Shown: piece after piece, positions 48,265 to 56,111 of the stretch
Layout: every line of letters begins with the position of its first letter
How positions within the stretch are numbered: position 1 is the first letter of the stretch
Assembly: GCF_014203715.1 (NCBI RefSeq)
Contig: NZ_JACHJP010000001.1
Span: 186,001 to 250,000, forward strand
Direction of reading: 5' to 3'
DNA length: 64,000 nt
From: Streptosporangium saharense
GTDB lineage: Bacteria; Actinomycetota; Actinomycetes; Streptosporangiales; Streptosporangiaceae
The notes under the pieces: generated by a model
Told to the model about the DNA's origin: nothing
The model's input: the letters and a program-made list of their open reading frames with translations, nothing else
Database searches by the model: none
Program-made: the position numbers and the translations under genes

Positions 48265-48563
48265 AGCGGTGCGAGCCTGACGAGCGAGTCGGGCGGACGG
48301 GGTCCTGGGTGATCCGGCCGCCGGGCGAGCGAGACGGGCGAACGGCCGACGGGTTCCGGTCCTCCGGGTGAGACCGGAGGCGGGAACCCGGCCTTCAGCC
48401 TTCGAGACGGCTGTGGGGTAGCGACGTGCGCGTCACGTCGTGAGTTCCGGTACCCGGGATCCCCCCAGGGGGCGATCTACCATGGATCGCCGGTAGTCTG
48501 TTGAGCCGGTGTGCTCGCGCGCACCGGTCTGACAAACTCGGCTACCAGCTACCTGGGGGTCCC

Positions 48564-48662
48564 GTGGGCTCTGTGATCAAGAAGCGCCGTAAGCGCATGG
48601 CGAAGAAGAAGCACCGTAAGCTGCTCAAGAAGACCCGCATCCAGCGGCGTAACAAGAAGTAG
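48564..48662 (+). CDS. Ribosomal protein bS22 (AURKAIP1/COX24-type), 32 residues
   Basis: A 32-residue, very basic protein (Val/Gly/Ser start, then [14 protein letters not shown] and [13 protein letters not shown]). It matches bS22, the extra small-subunit protein of actinobacterial ribosomes (known from mycobacteria). It starts at GTG, and GGGGGT lies upstream. The 299-base gap before it (48265-48563) holds imperfect GC-rich inverted repeats and a possible TAGTCT -10, but I can place no clear promoter. The epimerase gene follows after 23 bases. Confidence 0.92.
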   Translation: MGSVIKKRRKRMAKKKHRKLLKKTRIQRRNKK

Positions 48663-48685
48663 CGACGCGGATCTGCGAGGCGCCG

Positions 48686-49681
48686 ATGACCCAGACCGTG
48701 CTTGTCACCGGGGTCTCGCGCCACATCGGCGCCCGAGTGGCGAGCGTTCTCGCGGCTGACCCGGCCATCGACCGGGTCATCGGAGTGGACACGGTGCCGC
48801 CGCCCTCGCTCTCACGTGATGGCGGCGTACCTTCCGACCGGGTCGAGTTCGTCCGTGTCGATCTGCGCAGCCCCGACATCGCCCAGGTGATCGCGGCCGC
48901 CGACGTCGACACTGTGGTCCACATGAGCCTGGTCAGCGCTCCCCCGAGGAGTGGCGGCAGAGCCCTCATGAAAGAGCACAACGTCATCGGCACCATGCAG
49001 CTACTCGGTGCCTGTCAGCGGTCCGCGACGGTCCGTCGCGTCGTCATCCGCTCGACAACGGCGGTCTACGGATCCTCCCCGCACGACCCCGCGGTCTTCG
49101 CCGAGGACACCGAGCCCGGCGAGCACCCGGGTCACGGCTACGCCAAGGACGCCTGTGAGGTCGAGGGCTACGTCCGCGGCTTCGCCAGACGACGCGCGGA
49201 CGTGGCCGTCTCGATGCTCAGGTTCGCCAACTTCATGGGACCGGGCATCGACTCGCCACTGACGCGTTACCTCTCCCAGCCGGTCCTGCCGACCGTGCTC
49301 GGCTTCGACCCCCGGCTGCAGTTCGTCCACGAGGGCGACGCCGTCGAGGTCCTCAGACGGATGGCGACCGAGGACCACCCCGGCACGTTCAACGTGGCCG
49401 GGGACGGGGTGCTGCTGCTGTCGCAGTGCGCCCGCAGGGCGGGCATCGCGGCGCTGCCCCTTCCCGCACCGGCCTTCCGGCTCATGGGAGACCTCGTGGG
49501 CGACCTGGTCAGGGGCGTGGGCTTCACCGGCTACTCCGCTTACTCCGCCGAGCAGGTGCGCCTGATGCGCTACGGCCGCGTGGTCGACACCACCAGGCTC
49601 GCCACGGCCCTCGGCTGGCGGCCCAAATACTCGACAGCCGCGGCCTTCGACTCACGCTTCGCGACGGCGGCCCGACGGTGA
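48686..49681 (+). CDS. NAD-dependent epimerase/dehydratase (extended SDR-like)
   Basis: A 331-residue protein with the N-terminal cofactor motif VTGVSRHIG at about 6-14 and an NAD-binding Asp loop (VIGVDTV). An extended-SDR layout follows, with STTAVYGSSP. The usual Tyr-x-x-x-Lys pair is not clear (YAKDA instead), so catalysis may differ or be absent. The substrate may be a sugar or lipid. Its stop overlaps the GTG of the acyltransferase, so both act in one operon. Confidence 0.8.
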   Translation: MTQTVLVTGVSRHIGARVASVLAADPAIDRVIGVDTVPPPSLSRDGGVPSDRVEFVRVDLRSPDIAQVIAAADVDTVVHMSLVSAPPRSGGRALMKEHNVIGTMQLLGACQRSATVRRVVIRSTTAVYGSSPHDPAVFAEDTEPGEHPGHGYAKDACEVEGYVRGFARRRADVAVSMLRFANFMGPGIDSPLTRYLSQPVLPTVLGFDPRLQFVHEGDAVEVLRRMATEDHPGTFNVAGDGVLLLSQCARRAGIAALPLPAPAFRLMGDLVGDLVRGVGFTGYSAYSAEQVRLMRYGRVVDTTRLATALGWRPKYSTAAAFDSRFATAARR

Positions 49682-50520
49682 GCGGGACGGCCTCCGAGCT
49701 GCTGGACTTCCTGCGCCGCCGTGTCACCGGGCAGTACGACGTCGACGAGTTCGGCTTCGACCCCGAGCTGACCGACAAGGTGCTGCTCGAACTCATCCGC
49801 CCGCTGTACCGGCACTGGTTCCGCGTCGAGACCGTCGGGATGGACAACGTCCCCGGCGACTCCGGCGCCCTGGTCGTGGCCAACCACTCGGGCACGGTCC
49901 CCCTCGACGCGCTCATGCTCCAGGTGGCGTTGCACGACGACCACCCGCGGCGCCGTGCCGTACGGCTGCTCGGGGCCGATCTGGTCTACCAGCTTCCCGT
50001 GCTCGGGCACCTGTCCCGCAAGACCGGGCACACCCTGGCCTGCCGGGAGGACGCCGACCGGCTGCTGCGCAAGGGCGAGCTGGTCGGGGTCTTCCCCGAG
50101 GGGTTCAAGGGCGTGGGCAAGCCGTTCTCCGAGCGTTACCGGCTGCAGCGCTTCGGCCGTGGCGGCTTCGTCGCCTCGGCCATCAGGGCGGGGGTGCCGA
50201 TCATCCCCTGCGCGATCGTGGGGGCCGAGGAGATCTACCCCAAGATCGGCGATCTGCGCTTCCTGGCCAGGGCTCTCGGCCTGCCGTACCTCCCGGTCAC
50301 GCCGTTCTTCCCCTGGCTCGGTCCGCTGGGGCTGGTGCCGCTGCCGTCCAAGTGGGTGATCGGCTTCGGCGAGCCCATCAGGACCGACGAGTTCACCCCC
50401 TCGGACGCCGACGACCCCATGCTGGTGTTCAACCTCACCGACCAGGTCCGCGAGGTCATCCAGCAGCAGCTGAACGAGCTGCGCCTGCGGCGGGGACACG
50501 CCTTCCCGCCGCTCTTCTGA
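49678..50520 (+). CDS. PlsC-family lysophospholipid acyltransferase
   Basis: A 280-residue acyltransferase with the HX4D motif in NHSGTVPLD and the acceptor motif FPEGFKGVG. The family adds acyl chains to glycerol phosphate or similar lipids. The GTG start overlaps the epimerase stop (GTGA). No predicted membrane helix is obvious, so it may bind the membrane peripherally. It is convergent with the HAD gene after 3 bases. Confidence 0.88.
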   Translation: MSGTASELLDFLRRRVTGQYDVDEFGFDPELTDKVLLELIRPLYRHWFRVETVGMDNVPGDSGALVVANHSGTVPLDALMLQVALHDDHPRRRAVRLLGADLVYQLPVLGHLSRKTGHTLACREDADRLLRKGELVGVFPEGFKGVGKPFSERYRLQRFGRGGFVASAIRAGVPIIPCAIVGAEEIYPKIGDLRFLARALGLPYLPVTPFFPWLGPLGLVPLPSKWVIGFGEPIRTDEFTPSDADDPMLVFNLTDQVREVIQQQLNELRLRRGHAFPPLF

Positions 50521-50523
50521 AGG

Positions 50524-51390
50524 TCACCGGGAGCGGTAGAACCGGCGCAGGGCGACGGCCGCGGCCACCCCGCCCGCGACCGCCCCGACGCCCGCGGCGA
50601 TGGGCAGCCCGATCATGGTCGCCTTACGGCCGGTACGGAAGTCCCTGACGTCCCAGCCGTTCTCCCTGGCGTACTCACGCAGCTCGGCGTCCGGGTTGAT
50701 CGCGGTCGCGTGGCCGACGAGCGACAGCAGCGGCAGGTCGTTGGCCGAGTCGCTGTAGGCCGAGCAGCGGCTCAGGTCGAGACCCTCCCTGCGGGCCAGC
50801 GCCCGTACGGCCTCGGCCTTGGCGGGGCCGTGGAGCAGGTCGCCGACCAGCCGCCCGGTGTAGACGCCGTCCTCGGTCTCGGCGACCGTGCCCAGGGCGC
50901 CGGTCAGGCCGAGGCGCTGGGCGATGACCCGGGCCAGCTCGACCGGGGTCGCGGTGACCAGCCACACGCGCCTTCCGGCGTCCAGGTGGCTCTGTGCCAG
51001 CGCGCGGGTGCCCGCCCAGATGCGGTCGGCCATCACCTCGTCGTAGATCTCCTCGCCGAGCCTGACGATCTCCTCGACCTTGCTGCCCGCCACGAAGGCC
51101 AGCGCGGTCTCCCTGGCCTTGGCGATGTGCTCGGGGTTCTCGTCGCCGCGCACGCGGAAGATGACCTGGCCGAGGGCGAACCTGACGAGGTCCCTGGTCG
51201 TGAACAGGCCGCGCGAGGCAAGCCCCCTGGCGAAGTGGTAGATGGAGGCGCCGCGCATCATCGTGTTGTCGACGTCGAAGAAGGCGGCCGAGGACGGGTC
51301 GGGCTCAACCATCGGCATGGCCACCGCCGCCGCGGCCGCCACCTCTCCGGCCATCCGAGATTCGTCCCGCCGTCGTAGTAGCCGCCTCAT
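50524..51390 (-). CDS. HAD-IB family hydrolase (SerB/CicA-like)
   Basis: A 288-residue phosphatase-fold protein. Motif I is FFDVDNTMM (D-x-D-N-T), the conserved Lys region includes [12 protein letters not shown], and motif IV is [10 protein letters not shown]. The N-terminus adds about 35 basic and Ala-rich residues and the C-terminus a membrane-like stretch ([21 protein letters not shown]), so it may be membrane-bound. Substrates of this group range from phosphoserine to lipid phosphates. It lies in the bldN neighbourhood. Confidence 0.85.
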   Translation of the reverse strand: MRRLLRRRDESRMAGEVAAAAAVAMPMVEPDPSSAAFFDVDNTMMRGASIYHFARGLASRGLFTTRDLVRFALGQVIFRVRGDENPEHIAKARETALAFVAGSKVEEIVRLGEEIYDEVMADRIWAGTRALAQSHLDAGRRVWLVTATPVELARVIAQRLGLTGALGTVAETEDGVYTGRLVGDLLHGPAKAEAVRALARREGLDLSRCSAYSDSANDLPLLSLVGHATAINPDAELREYARENGWDVRDFRTGRKATMIGLPIAAGVGAVAGGVAAAVALRRFYRSR

Positions 51391-51438
51391 AGCCCCTCAG
51401 CTTAACCGCGTACGTACGCCGAGCCGGTGTGCCGCTCT

Positions 51439-52164
51439 CTACTCTCTGGTGACGGGTTGTGAGGAATCGGGCTGGGTCAGCCCGTCGATGTAGTCGAGGT
51501 AGCCGTTGGCCCTGCGGCGGTCGTTCTCGTCCATCTTGGGGAGCATGATCTGGATCTGGTCGCGCTGCTTCTGGACGAAGCGCCTGAGCTGCCCGGTGCT
51601 CCTGCCGCTGCGGCGCTCGACCCGGGTGAGGGAGGTGACCGCGGAGCGGGTGGTGTCCTCCATGTCCTTGAGGGTCTCGTCGATCAGGCCGCTCTCCCGC
51701 TCGGTCGCGCCCAGCAGCTCCTCGACCTCGTGGGCGCGTGTCTCGGCGTAGCCGAAGGAGCGGTCGGCCCGTTCGGCGTCGTTGGTGCTCAGGTGGAAGA
51801 GCGTGCTCTCGGCCGCGCGCTTGAGCGGGTAGAGGGCGTCGCCCGGCATCGACCGGTAGGTCCCCACGCCTCCGCCGACCAGCGCGCCCGCCAGCGCCAG
51901 GCTGACCACCTGGGGCACCAGTGTCGTACGGCGCCGCCGCACGGGGGCGCTCGCGGTCTCCGGGACCGGGTCCGGGGGCAGGTCCTCCTGCTCGGCGACG
52001 GTCACCTCGGCGGCGGTCATCTCGGTGACGGTCATGAGGCGTTCGCGCAGCTCGGCGCGGAACTCGGGCCTGGGGTCGCCGCCCATGTCGGCACCGAGCC
52101 TGGACACGCGGTCCTGGATGCGTGTCCGCGATCTGCGTGAGATGCCGGGCAGCCACTTACCCAT
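51439..52164 (-). CDS. rsbN: RsbN-like anti-sigma factor (DUF5667)
   Basis: A 241-residue protein. The N-terminal cytosolic region (about 100 residues, rich in Arg, Asp and Glu) would bind a sigma factor. One membrane helix follows near residues 100-120 (LVPQVVSLALAGALVGGGV). The outer part has a helical domain (ALYPLKRAAESTLFHLSTNDAERADRSFGYAETRAHEVEELL). This matches RsbN, the anti-sigma of BldN, by gene position and domain type. The ATG at 52164 is preferred to a GTG 14 codons earlier. Confidence 0.85.
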   Translation of the reverse strand: MGKWLPGISRRSRTRIQDRVSRLGADMGGDPRPEFRAELRERLMTVTEMTAAEVTVAEQEDLPPDPVPETASAPVRRRRTTLVPQVVSLALAGALVGGGVGTYRSMPGDALYPLKRAAESTLFHLSTNDAERADRSFGYAETRAHEVEELLGATERESGLIDETLKDMEDTTRSAVTSLTRVERRSGRSTGQLRRFVQKQRDQIQIMLPKMDENDRRRANGYLDYIDGLTQPDSSQPVTRE

Positions 52165-52261
52165 GAACGCTCCCTGCCGCCCCCAGGTCATGATCCGTCT
52201 GTGCACTTGCCTAACGACAGCCCCGCGTGCCAGGTTACGCGATCCCCTGCCATCGGCACGG

Positions 52262-52906
52262 TCAGCCGAGGTCCGAGGGCAGCGCCCGCGCGAGCGCCCG
52301 GATGGCGCGGAACTGCAGGGCCTTGATCGCCCCGCTCTTCTTTCCCATGACGAGAGCGGTCTCCGCGAGGGACATTCCGTGCAGGAACCGCAGGACCACG
52401 CACTCCTGCTGTTCGGGGCCGAGGGCGCGCACCGCGCTGAGCACCCGGTCGTTGATCATGGCGGTGACGACGGCGTTCTCCGGGATGTGCGGGCCGTCGA
52501 GGGGGACGTCGAACACCTGGGCGGTCGAGACCTCAAGGCGGTATCTCCCCGACTTGAAGTGATCGGCGACCAGGTTCCTGGCGATGGTCACGAGCCAGGC
52601 CCCGAAGTCACGGCCCTGCCAGGTGAAGTCGGCGATTCGGCGCAGTGCCCTCAGGAAGGTCTCGCTGGTGAGATCCTCGGCCAGCGGGTGGGAGCCGACC
52701 CGGAAGTAGACGTAGCGGTAGACCAGGTCCAGATAGCGGTCGTAGAGCGTGCCAAAGGCGTCCGTGTCCCCGGTCTTGGCACGCAGAACAAGCCTCCGGA
52801 GTTCCTCCGAGGCGTCCTCGCGTGTGGCGAGCTCATTACTGCGGGCAGGCTGGGTCACCCCGGTGGTCGTGGGGAGGGGCCCGGCGAACGGCCACGTGTC
52901 TGGCAT
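52262..52906 (-). CDS. bldN: BldN-family developmental ECF sigma factor
   Basis: A 214-residue ECF sigma of the BldN group, which in Streptomyces directs genes for aerial growth. About 28 residues precede region 2, like the pro-sequence of BldN. Region 2 contains LYDRYLDLVYRYVYFRVGSHPLAEDLTSETFLRALRRI, and region 4 contains VVLRFLHGMSLAETALVMGKKSGAIKALQFRAIRAL. The rsbN-like gene lies directly downstream, the expected sigma/anti-sigma order. The promoter and a BldD-like box lie upstream. Confidence 0.92.
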   Translation of the reverse strand: MPDTWPFAGPLPTTTGVTQPARSNELATREDASEELRRLVLRAKTGDTDAFGTLYDRYLDLVYRYVYFRVGSHPLAEDLTSETFLRALRRIADFTWQGRDFGAWLVTIARNLVADHFKSGRYRLEVSTAQVFDVPLDGPHIPENAVVTAMINDRVLSAVRALGPEQQECVVLRFLHGMSLAETALVMGKKSGAIKALQFRAIRALARALPSDLG

Positions 52907-52945
52907 CCGGTATCCCTTGGGGGAGGGGGCACGGCGTGCTCGAAC

Positions 52946-52975
52946 ACTCTAGGAAAACATCCTGAAATTCCACAA
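52946..52975 (-). promoter_or_regulatory. bldN promoter
   Basis: On the minus strand, TTGTGG (52970-52975), 18 bases, then TAGAGT (52946-52951), about 40 bases before the bldN ATG. Both hexamers fit vegetative actinobacterial promoters. Confidence 0.6.
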
Positions 52976-52991
52976 TCCACTGGGCAATGTC

Positions 52992-53006
52992 GTGACTGCG
53001 GGTAAT
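52992..53006. promoter_or_regulatory. BldD-like box upstream of bldN
   Basis: GTGACTGCGGGTAAT matches 8 of 10 fixed positions of the BldD box (nTnACnCAGnGTnAn). BldD represses bldN in Streptomyces. It lies 17 bases upstream of the -35 element. Confidence 0.4.
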
Positions 53007-53109
53007 CGATCGATACGGTAGGGCGCCGGTGGTTTCGTACCGATCCGGGCAGCCCGTCATCAGTTCGGCTACCGGTTAGGGGGTAATGTCCGGCAGCATT
53101 GGAGGCACC

Positions 53110-54867
53110 ATGAATCTCCTCGTCGCTGTCATCGCGTTCGCCGGGGCGCTGCTCGCGGTCATCGCCACAGTCGCTCTCATCAGCCGGATCCGGGACGAAC
53201 GCAAGGGATGGCTGATCGCCTGGAGCCTCACGACGGCGACGCTGGGGGTATCACTCGGAGTAATCGGAACCGGTTGCATCATTGGATTTGGGGCGACCAC
53301 ATTCCGCGTTTTCCAGCTTTCCGGATCATTGCTCGCCCCGCTCTGGATGGCCGTCGGAGTGGTTCAGCTCATCGGTCGCGGGTCGGCGGGAAGATTCGCC
53401 TCCTGGCTGCTCGGAGTGGCGTTCACCATCGTCGGAACGGTCATCATGATCTCCGACCGGGTGGACCTGGTGCAGGAGTTCACCACCAGCCTGCCGCCGG
53501 GCAGCCGCCACTGGGACGTCTTCCCCGCCTACCTGCTCTGGGTGACGCACGCGGGCGCCGCGCTCGTCCTGCTCGGCGGTCTGATCTTCGCGGTACTGCG
53601 CCGCAACGGCGACGACTACGACGCCGACAACCTGCACGCGATGCTCGTGCTCGGCCCCGTCGGGCTGGCCATGATCGGGGGGGTCAGCTTCTCGGTCCCC
53701 GGGATGTTCACGATCGTCCTGCTCGCCGTCACCGGCGCCGCCGTCTGGTACGTCGTGCTCCGCCCGCTGGCACCGTACGAGGACGAGGACGAGGAGGAGC
53801 CGGTGGAGGAGGCACGGCGCGAGGTAGCACCCGCGGGCCGCAGGGCCGCGCCGGAGCAGCCGCCCTTCCAGGACGTCCAGGTCGCCGGGCGCCGGGCCGT
53901 ACCCGAGGATTCGGCACGCCGTTCCGGTCTGGGTGATCTGGTGGCCGAATATCGGGCGGGCGAGCGGGAGGCCGACTACGCGGCGCACACGCGTCAGGCG
54001 CCGCTCCCCGCGAACACGCCGCCAGTGCCGCCAGCGGGGCCCGTGGGGAACGAGGCGTTCGGCGGGCCCGCGACGGGCATGTTCATGGCCGGTGACTACG
54101 TCATGCCGCCGACGGGCGGCGCCCACGCTCCCCAGCAGCCGGTGAACGGCCAGTTCGGCATGACCTCCGGCGGCCCGGCCACCGGGGAGTACGACATCCC
54201 GACCAACGAGTACAGCAGGCGCGGCGGCAGGCGGGCCAAACCCGCCGACCCCGCGCTGGGGCCCGTCACGGGCGAGTTCGCCGCCGACCCTCTGCGCGGC
54301 GGCAGGCACAACGGCCTCACCCCCATGCCCGCGGACCAGGCCTTCGGGCCCCCGCACCCCCCCGCGCCCCTCCAGGAGCCCCCGAGGGCCCCCAGGCACG
54401 GTCAGGTGCCCGAGCAGCCGCAGGCGGGCGTTCCCGCCTTCGGGGTGTACGGCCAGCCGCCCATGGCCGCCCCGGAGACCGGAGCCATGTATCCCGGCGC
54501 CAGGCCCGAACAGGGCGGCGGCGGAGGCCGTCCCTCCCCGGGCATCTTCGGGCTGCTGACCGTGTTCACCATCCTCGACGGCACCGGCGAGAGGTTCGAC
54601 CGGCTGGCCGAGGAGACGCTCGAAGCCGTCCGCCGCACCGAGCCGGACACGCTGATCTACGCCTGTCACTCGGTGAAGTCGGCCCCGCTGCAGCGCATCG
54701 TCTACGAGCTCTACCGCGACGAGGTGGCCTACGCCGAACACCAGCGGCAGCCCCACGTCGAGCGCTTCGTCGCCGAGCGGCAGGCCATGGTGCTCGCGAC
54801 GAACGTGATCGAACTCACGGTCAACGCCGCGAAGGTCGTGCCGCTGCCCACGGCGTTCAGGATCTGA
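53110..54867 (+). CDS. Polytopic membrane protein with C-terminal ABM domain
   Basis: A 585-residue protein. Residues 1-220 hold about six membrane helices (LLVAVIAFAGALLAVIATVAL; FTIVLLAVTGAAVWYVVL). A long Pro/Gly/Ala-rich acidic linker follows (about 225-470). Residues about 480-580 form an antibiotic biosynthesis monooxygenase (ABM) type domain (FGLLTVFTILDGTGERFDRLAEET, RIVYELYRDEVAYAEHQRQPHVERF). GGAGG lies 5 bases before the ATG at 53110, which decides this start over one 24 bases earlier. Such a membrane-ABM fusion is unusual. It is divergent from bldN across 203 bases and may belong to the same regulon. Confidence 0.75.
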   Translation: MNLLVAVIAFAGALLAVIATVALISRIRDERKGWLIAWSLTTATLGVSLGVIGTGCIIGFGATTFRVFQLSGSLLAPLWMAVGVVQLIGRGSAGRFASWLLGVAFTIVGTVIMISDRVDLVQEFTTSLPPGSRHWDVFPAYLLWVTHAGAALVLLGGLIFAVLRRNGDDYDADNLHAMLVLGPVGLAMIGGVSFSVPGMFTIVLLAVTGAAVWYVVLRPLAPYEDEDEEEPVEEARREVAPAGRRAAPEQPPFQDVQVAGRRAVPEDSARRSGLGDLVAEYRAGEREADYAAHTRQAPLPANTPPVPPAGPVGNEAFGGPATGMFMAGDYVMPPTGGAHAPQQPVNGQFGMTSGGPATGEYDIPTNEYSRRGGRRAKPADPALGPVTGEFAADPLRGGRHNGLTPMPADQAFGPPHPPAPLQEPPRAPRHGQVPEQPQAGVPAFGVYGQPPMAAPETGAMYPGARPEQGGGGGRPSPGIFGLLTVFTILDGTGERFDRLAEETLEAVRRTEPDTLIYACHSVKSAPLQRIVYELYRDEVAYAEHQRQPHVERFVAERQAMVLATNVIELTVNAAKVVPLPTAFRI

Positions 54868-54870
54868 GGG

Positions 54871-55119
54871 TCAGCGGGCCAGCGCGGCGCGCAGACGACC
54901 CTCGTCGACCCGCCAGAAGTCGTGCTGGACGCCGTCGATCAGGGTGACCGGGATCATCTCCCAGTACTTCGCCTGGTCCTCCTCGGAGAGCGTGATGTCA
55001 CGCTCCTCCCAGGGAACGCCCAGCTCCGCCGCCACGCGGCCTATCACCGCCCGCGCGTCGTCGCACAGGTGACAGCCGGGCTTGCCGTACAGCGTGATGC
55101 GGTGGTCCTGCGGTGCCAT
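54871..55119 (-). CDS. Glutaredoxin-like thioredoxin-fold protein
   Basis: An 82-residue thioredoxin-fold protein with an active CxxC in GCHLC (Cys16, Cys19) and the cis-Pro loop IPVTLIDG. It is a DUF836-type glutaredoxin. Role: thiol-disulfide exchange, partner unknown. It is convergent with the ABM fusion gene after 3 bases and divergent from rex, a redox repressor, which fits a redox context. Confidence 0.88.
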   Translation of the reverse strand: MAPQDHRITLYGKPGCHLCDDARAVIGRVAAELGVPWEERDITLSEEDQAKYWEMIPVTLIDGVQHDFWRVDEGRLRAALAR

Positions 55120-55227
55120 GCCGTCACGCTAGCCCAGGGCGAGGCCGGTCCCGGCACGTGGGGGACAGGAGAGCAACCTGGGAGTTCTCGTCTCCCGCCG
55201 CCGTGACCGACACTGGGAAGACCCACT

Positions 55228-55245
55228 TTGTGCACCGGTTCACAA
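55228..55245. promoter_or_regulatory. Rex operator (ROP) at the rex-hem promoter
   Basis: TTGTGCACCGGTTCACAA matches the Rex consensus TTGTGAANNNNTTCACAA with one change. Its first hexamer TTGTGC doubles as the -35, with TAACCT (55252-55257) as the -10 after 18 bases. Rex bound here would block its own promoter. Confidence 0.9.
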
Positions 55246-55251
55246 AGGGAC

Positions 55252-55257
55252 TAACCT
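55252..55257 (+). promoter_or_regulatory. -10 box (TAACCT) of the rex-hem operon
   Basis: TAACCT lies 18 bases after the TTGTGC that starts the Rex operator, and about 76 bases before the rex GTG. Confidence 0.6.
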
Positions 55258-55265
55258 GAAAGACA

Positions 55266-55337
55266 GTGGCCTCACCTCGTCATCCGTCGCGTCCGGGCCG
55301 CGCCGGCCGCCTGTCCCCCTGGAGCTCCGGCACGTGA
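55266..55337 (+). CDS. Possible 23-residue leader ORF overlapping rex
   Basis: GTG at 55266 opens a 23-codon frame ([20 protein letters not shown]...) whose TGA overlaps the rex GTG. It begins within 10 bases of the -10, so a leaderless start is possible. It could couple or control rex translation, or be chance. Confidence 0.3.
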   Translation: MASPRHPSRPGRAGRLSPWSSGT

Positions 55338-56041
55338 TTCGCCGTCTTTCCCAAGCTCGTGAACGTGGCATCCCCGAGGCGACCGTCGCCCGGTTGCCGC
55401 TCTATCTGCGAGCGCTCAACGGCATGGCCGAGCGGGGCCTTGCGACCGTGAGCTCGGAGGACCTGGCCGTCGCCGCGGGAGTCAACTCGGCCAAGCTCCG
55501 CAAGGACCTGTCACACCTGGGTTCCTACGGCACCCGCGGGGTAGGCTACGACGTCGAGTACCTCATCTACCAGATCTCCCGTGAACTGGGTCTGACCCAG
55601 GACTGGGCGGTCGCGATCGTCGGGGTGGGCAACCTCGGGCGCGCGCTCGCCAACTACGGAGGGTTCGTCTCCAGGGGGTTCAGGGTCGCCGCGCTCCTGG
55701 ACGCCGACCCGGAGGTGGTGGGTGACCACATCGCGGGCCTGACCGTGGAGCACGTCGACGAGTTGGAGGCCGTCATCAGGCGGCGGGCCGTGTCGATCGT
55801 GGTGCTCGCGACTCCCGGCGCGGCCGCGCAGCAACTGGCCGACAGGGTCATCGCCGCAGGTGTGACCAGCATTCTGAACTTCGCTCCGGTCGTACTCGCT
55901 GTACCCGAAGGCGTCGATATCCGTAAAGTCGACCTATCCATTGAACTGCAGATCCTCGCGTTCCACGAACAACGTAAGACGGATCGGATGACTGGGGGGC
56001 CCGCGATGGCCGAGGAGTGGCCCGAGGCGGTGGACTTGTGA
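55334..56041 (+). CDS. rex: Rex redox-sensing repressor
   Basis: A 235-residue regulator that senses NADH/NAD+. A winged helix (GIPEATVARLPLYLRALNGM, SAKLRKDLSHLGSYGTRGVGYDVEYL) is followed by a Rossmann domain with GVGNLGRALANYGGF. NADH binding releases Rex from DNA (family knowledge). The GTG at 55334 is the only start before GIPEATVARLP. It heads rex-hemA-hemC-hemD as in Streptomyces and sits behind its own operator. It thus links respiration state to heme synthesis. Confidence 0.97.
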   Translation: MIRRLSQARERGIPEATVARLPLYLRALNGMAERGLATVSSEDLAVAAGVNSAKLRKDLSHLGSYGTRGVGYDVEYLIYQISRELGLTQDWAVAIVGVGNLGRALANYGGFVSRGFRVAALLDADPEVVGDHIAGLTVEHVDELEAVIRRRAVSIVVLATPGAAAQQLADRVIAAGVTSILNFAPVVLAVPEGVDIRKVDLSIELQILAFHEQRKTDRMTGGPAMAEEWPEAVDL

Positions 56042-56111
56042 ACGACAGAGCCCGAAGGCACGACGTCTCCCGTCGGGGGACCACGGGTTCGCCACGACCC
56101 GGGGAGGCCCG

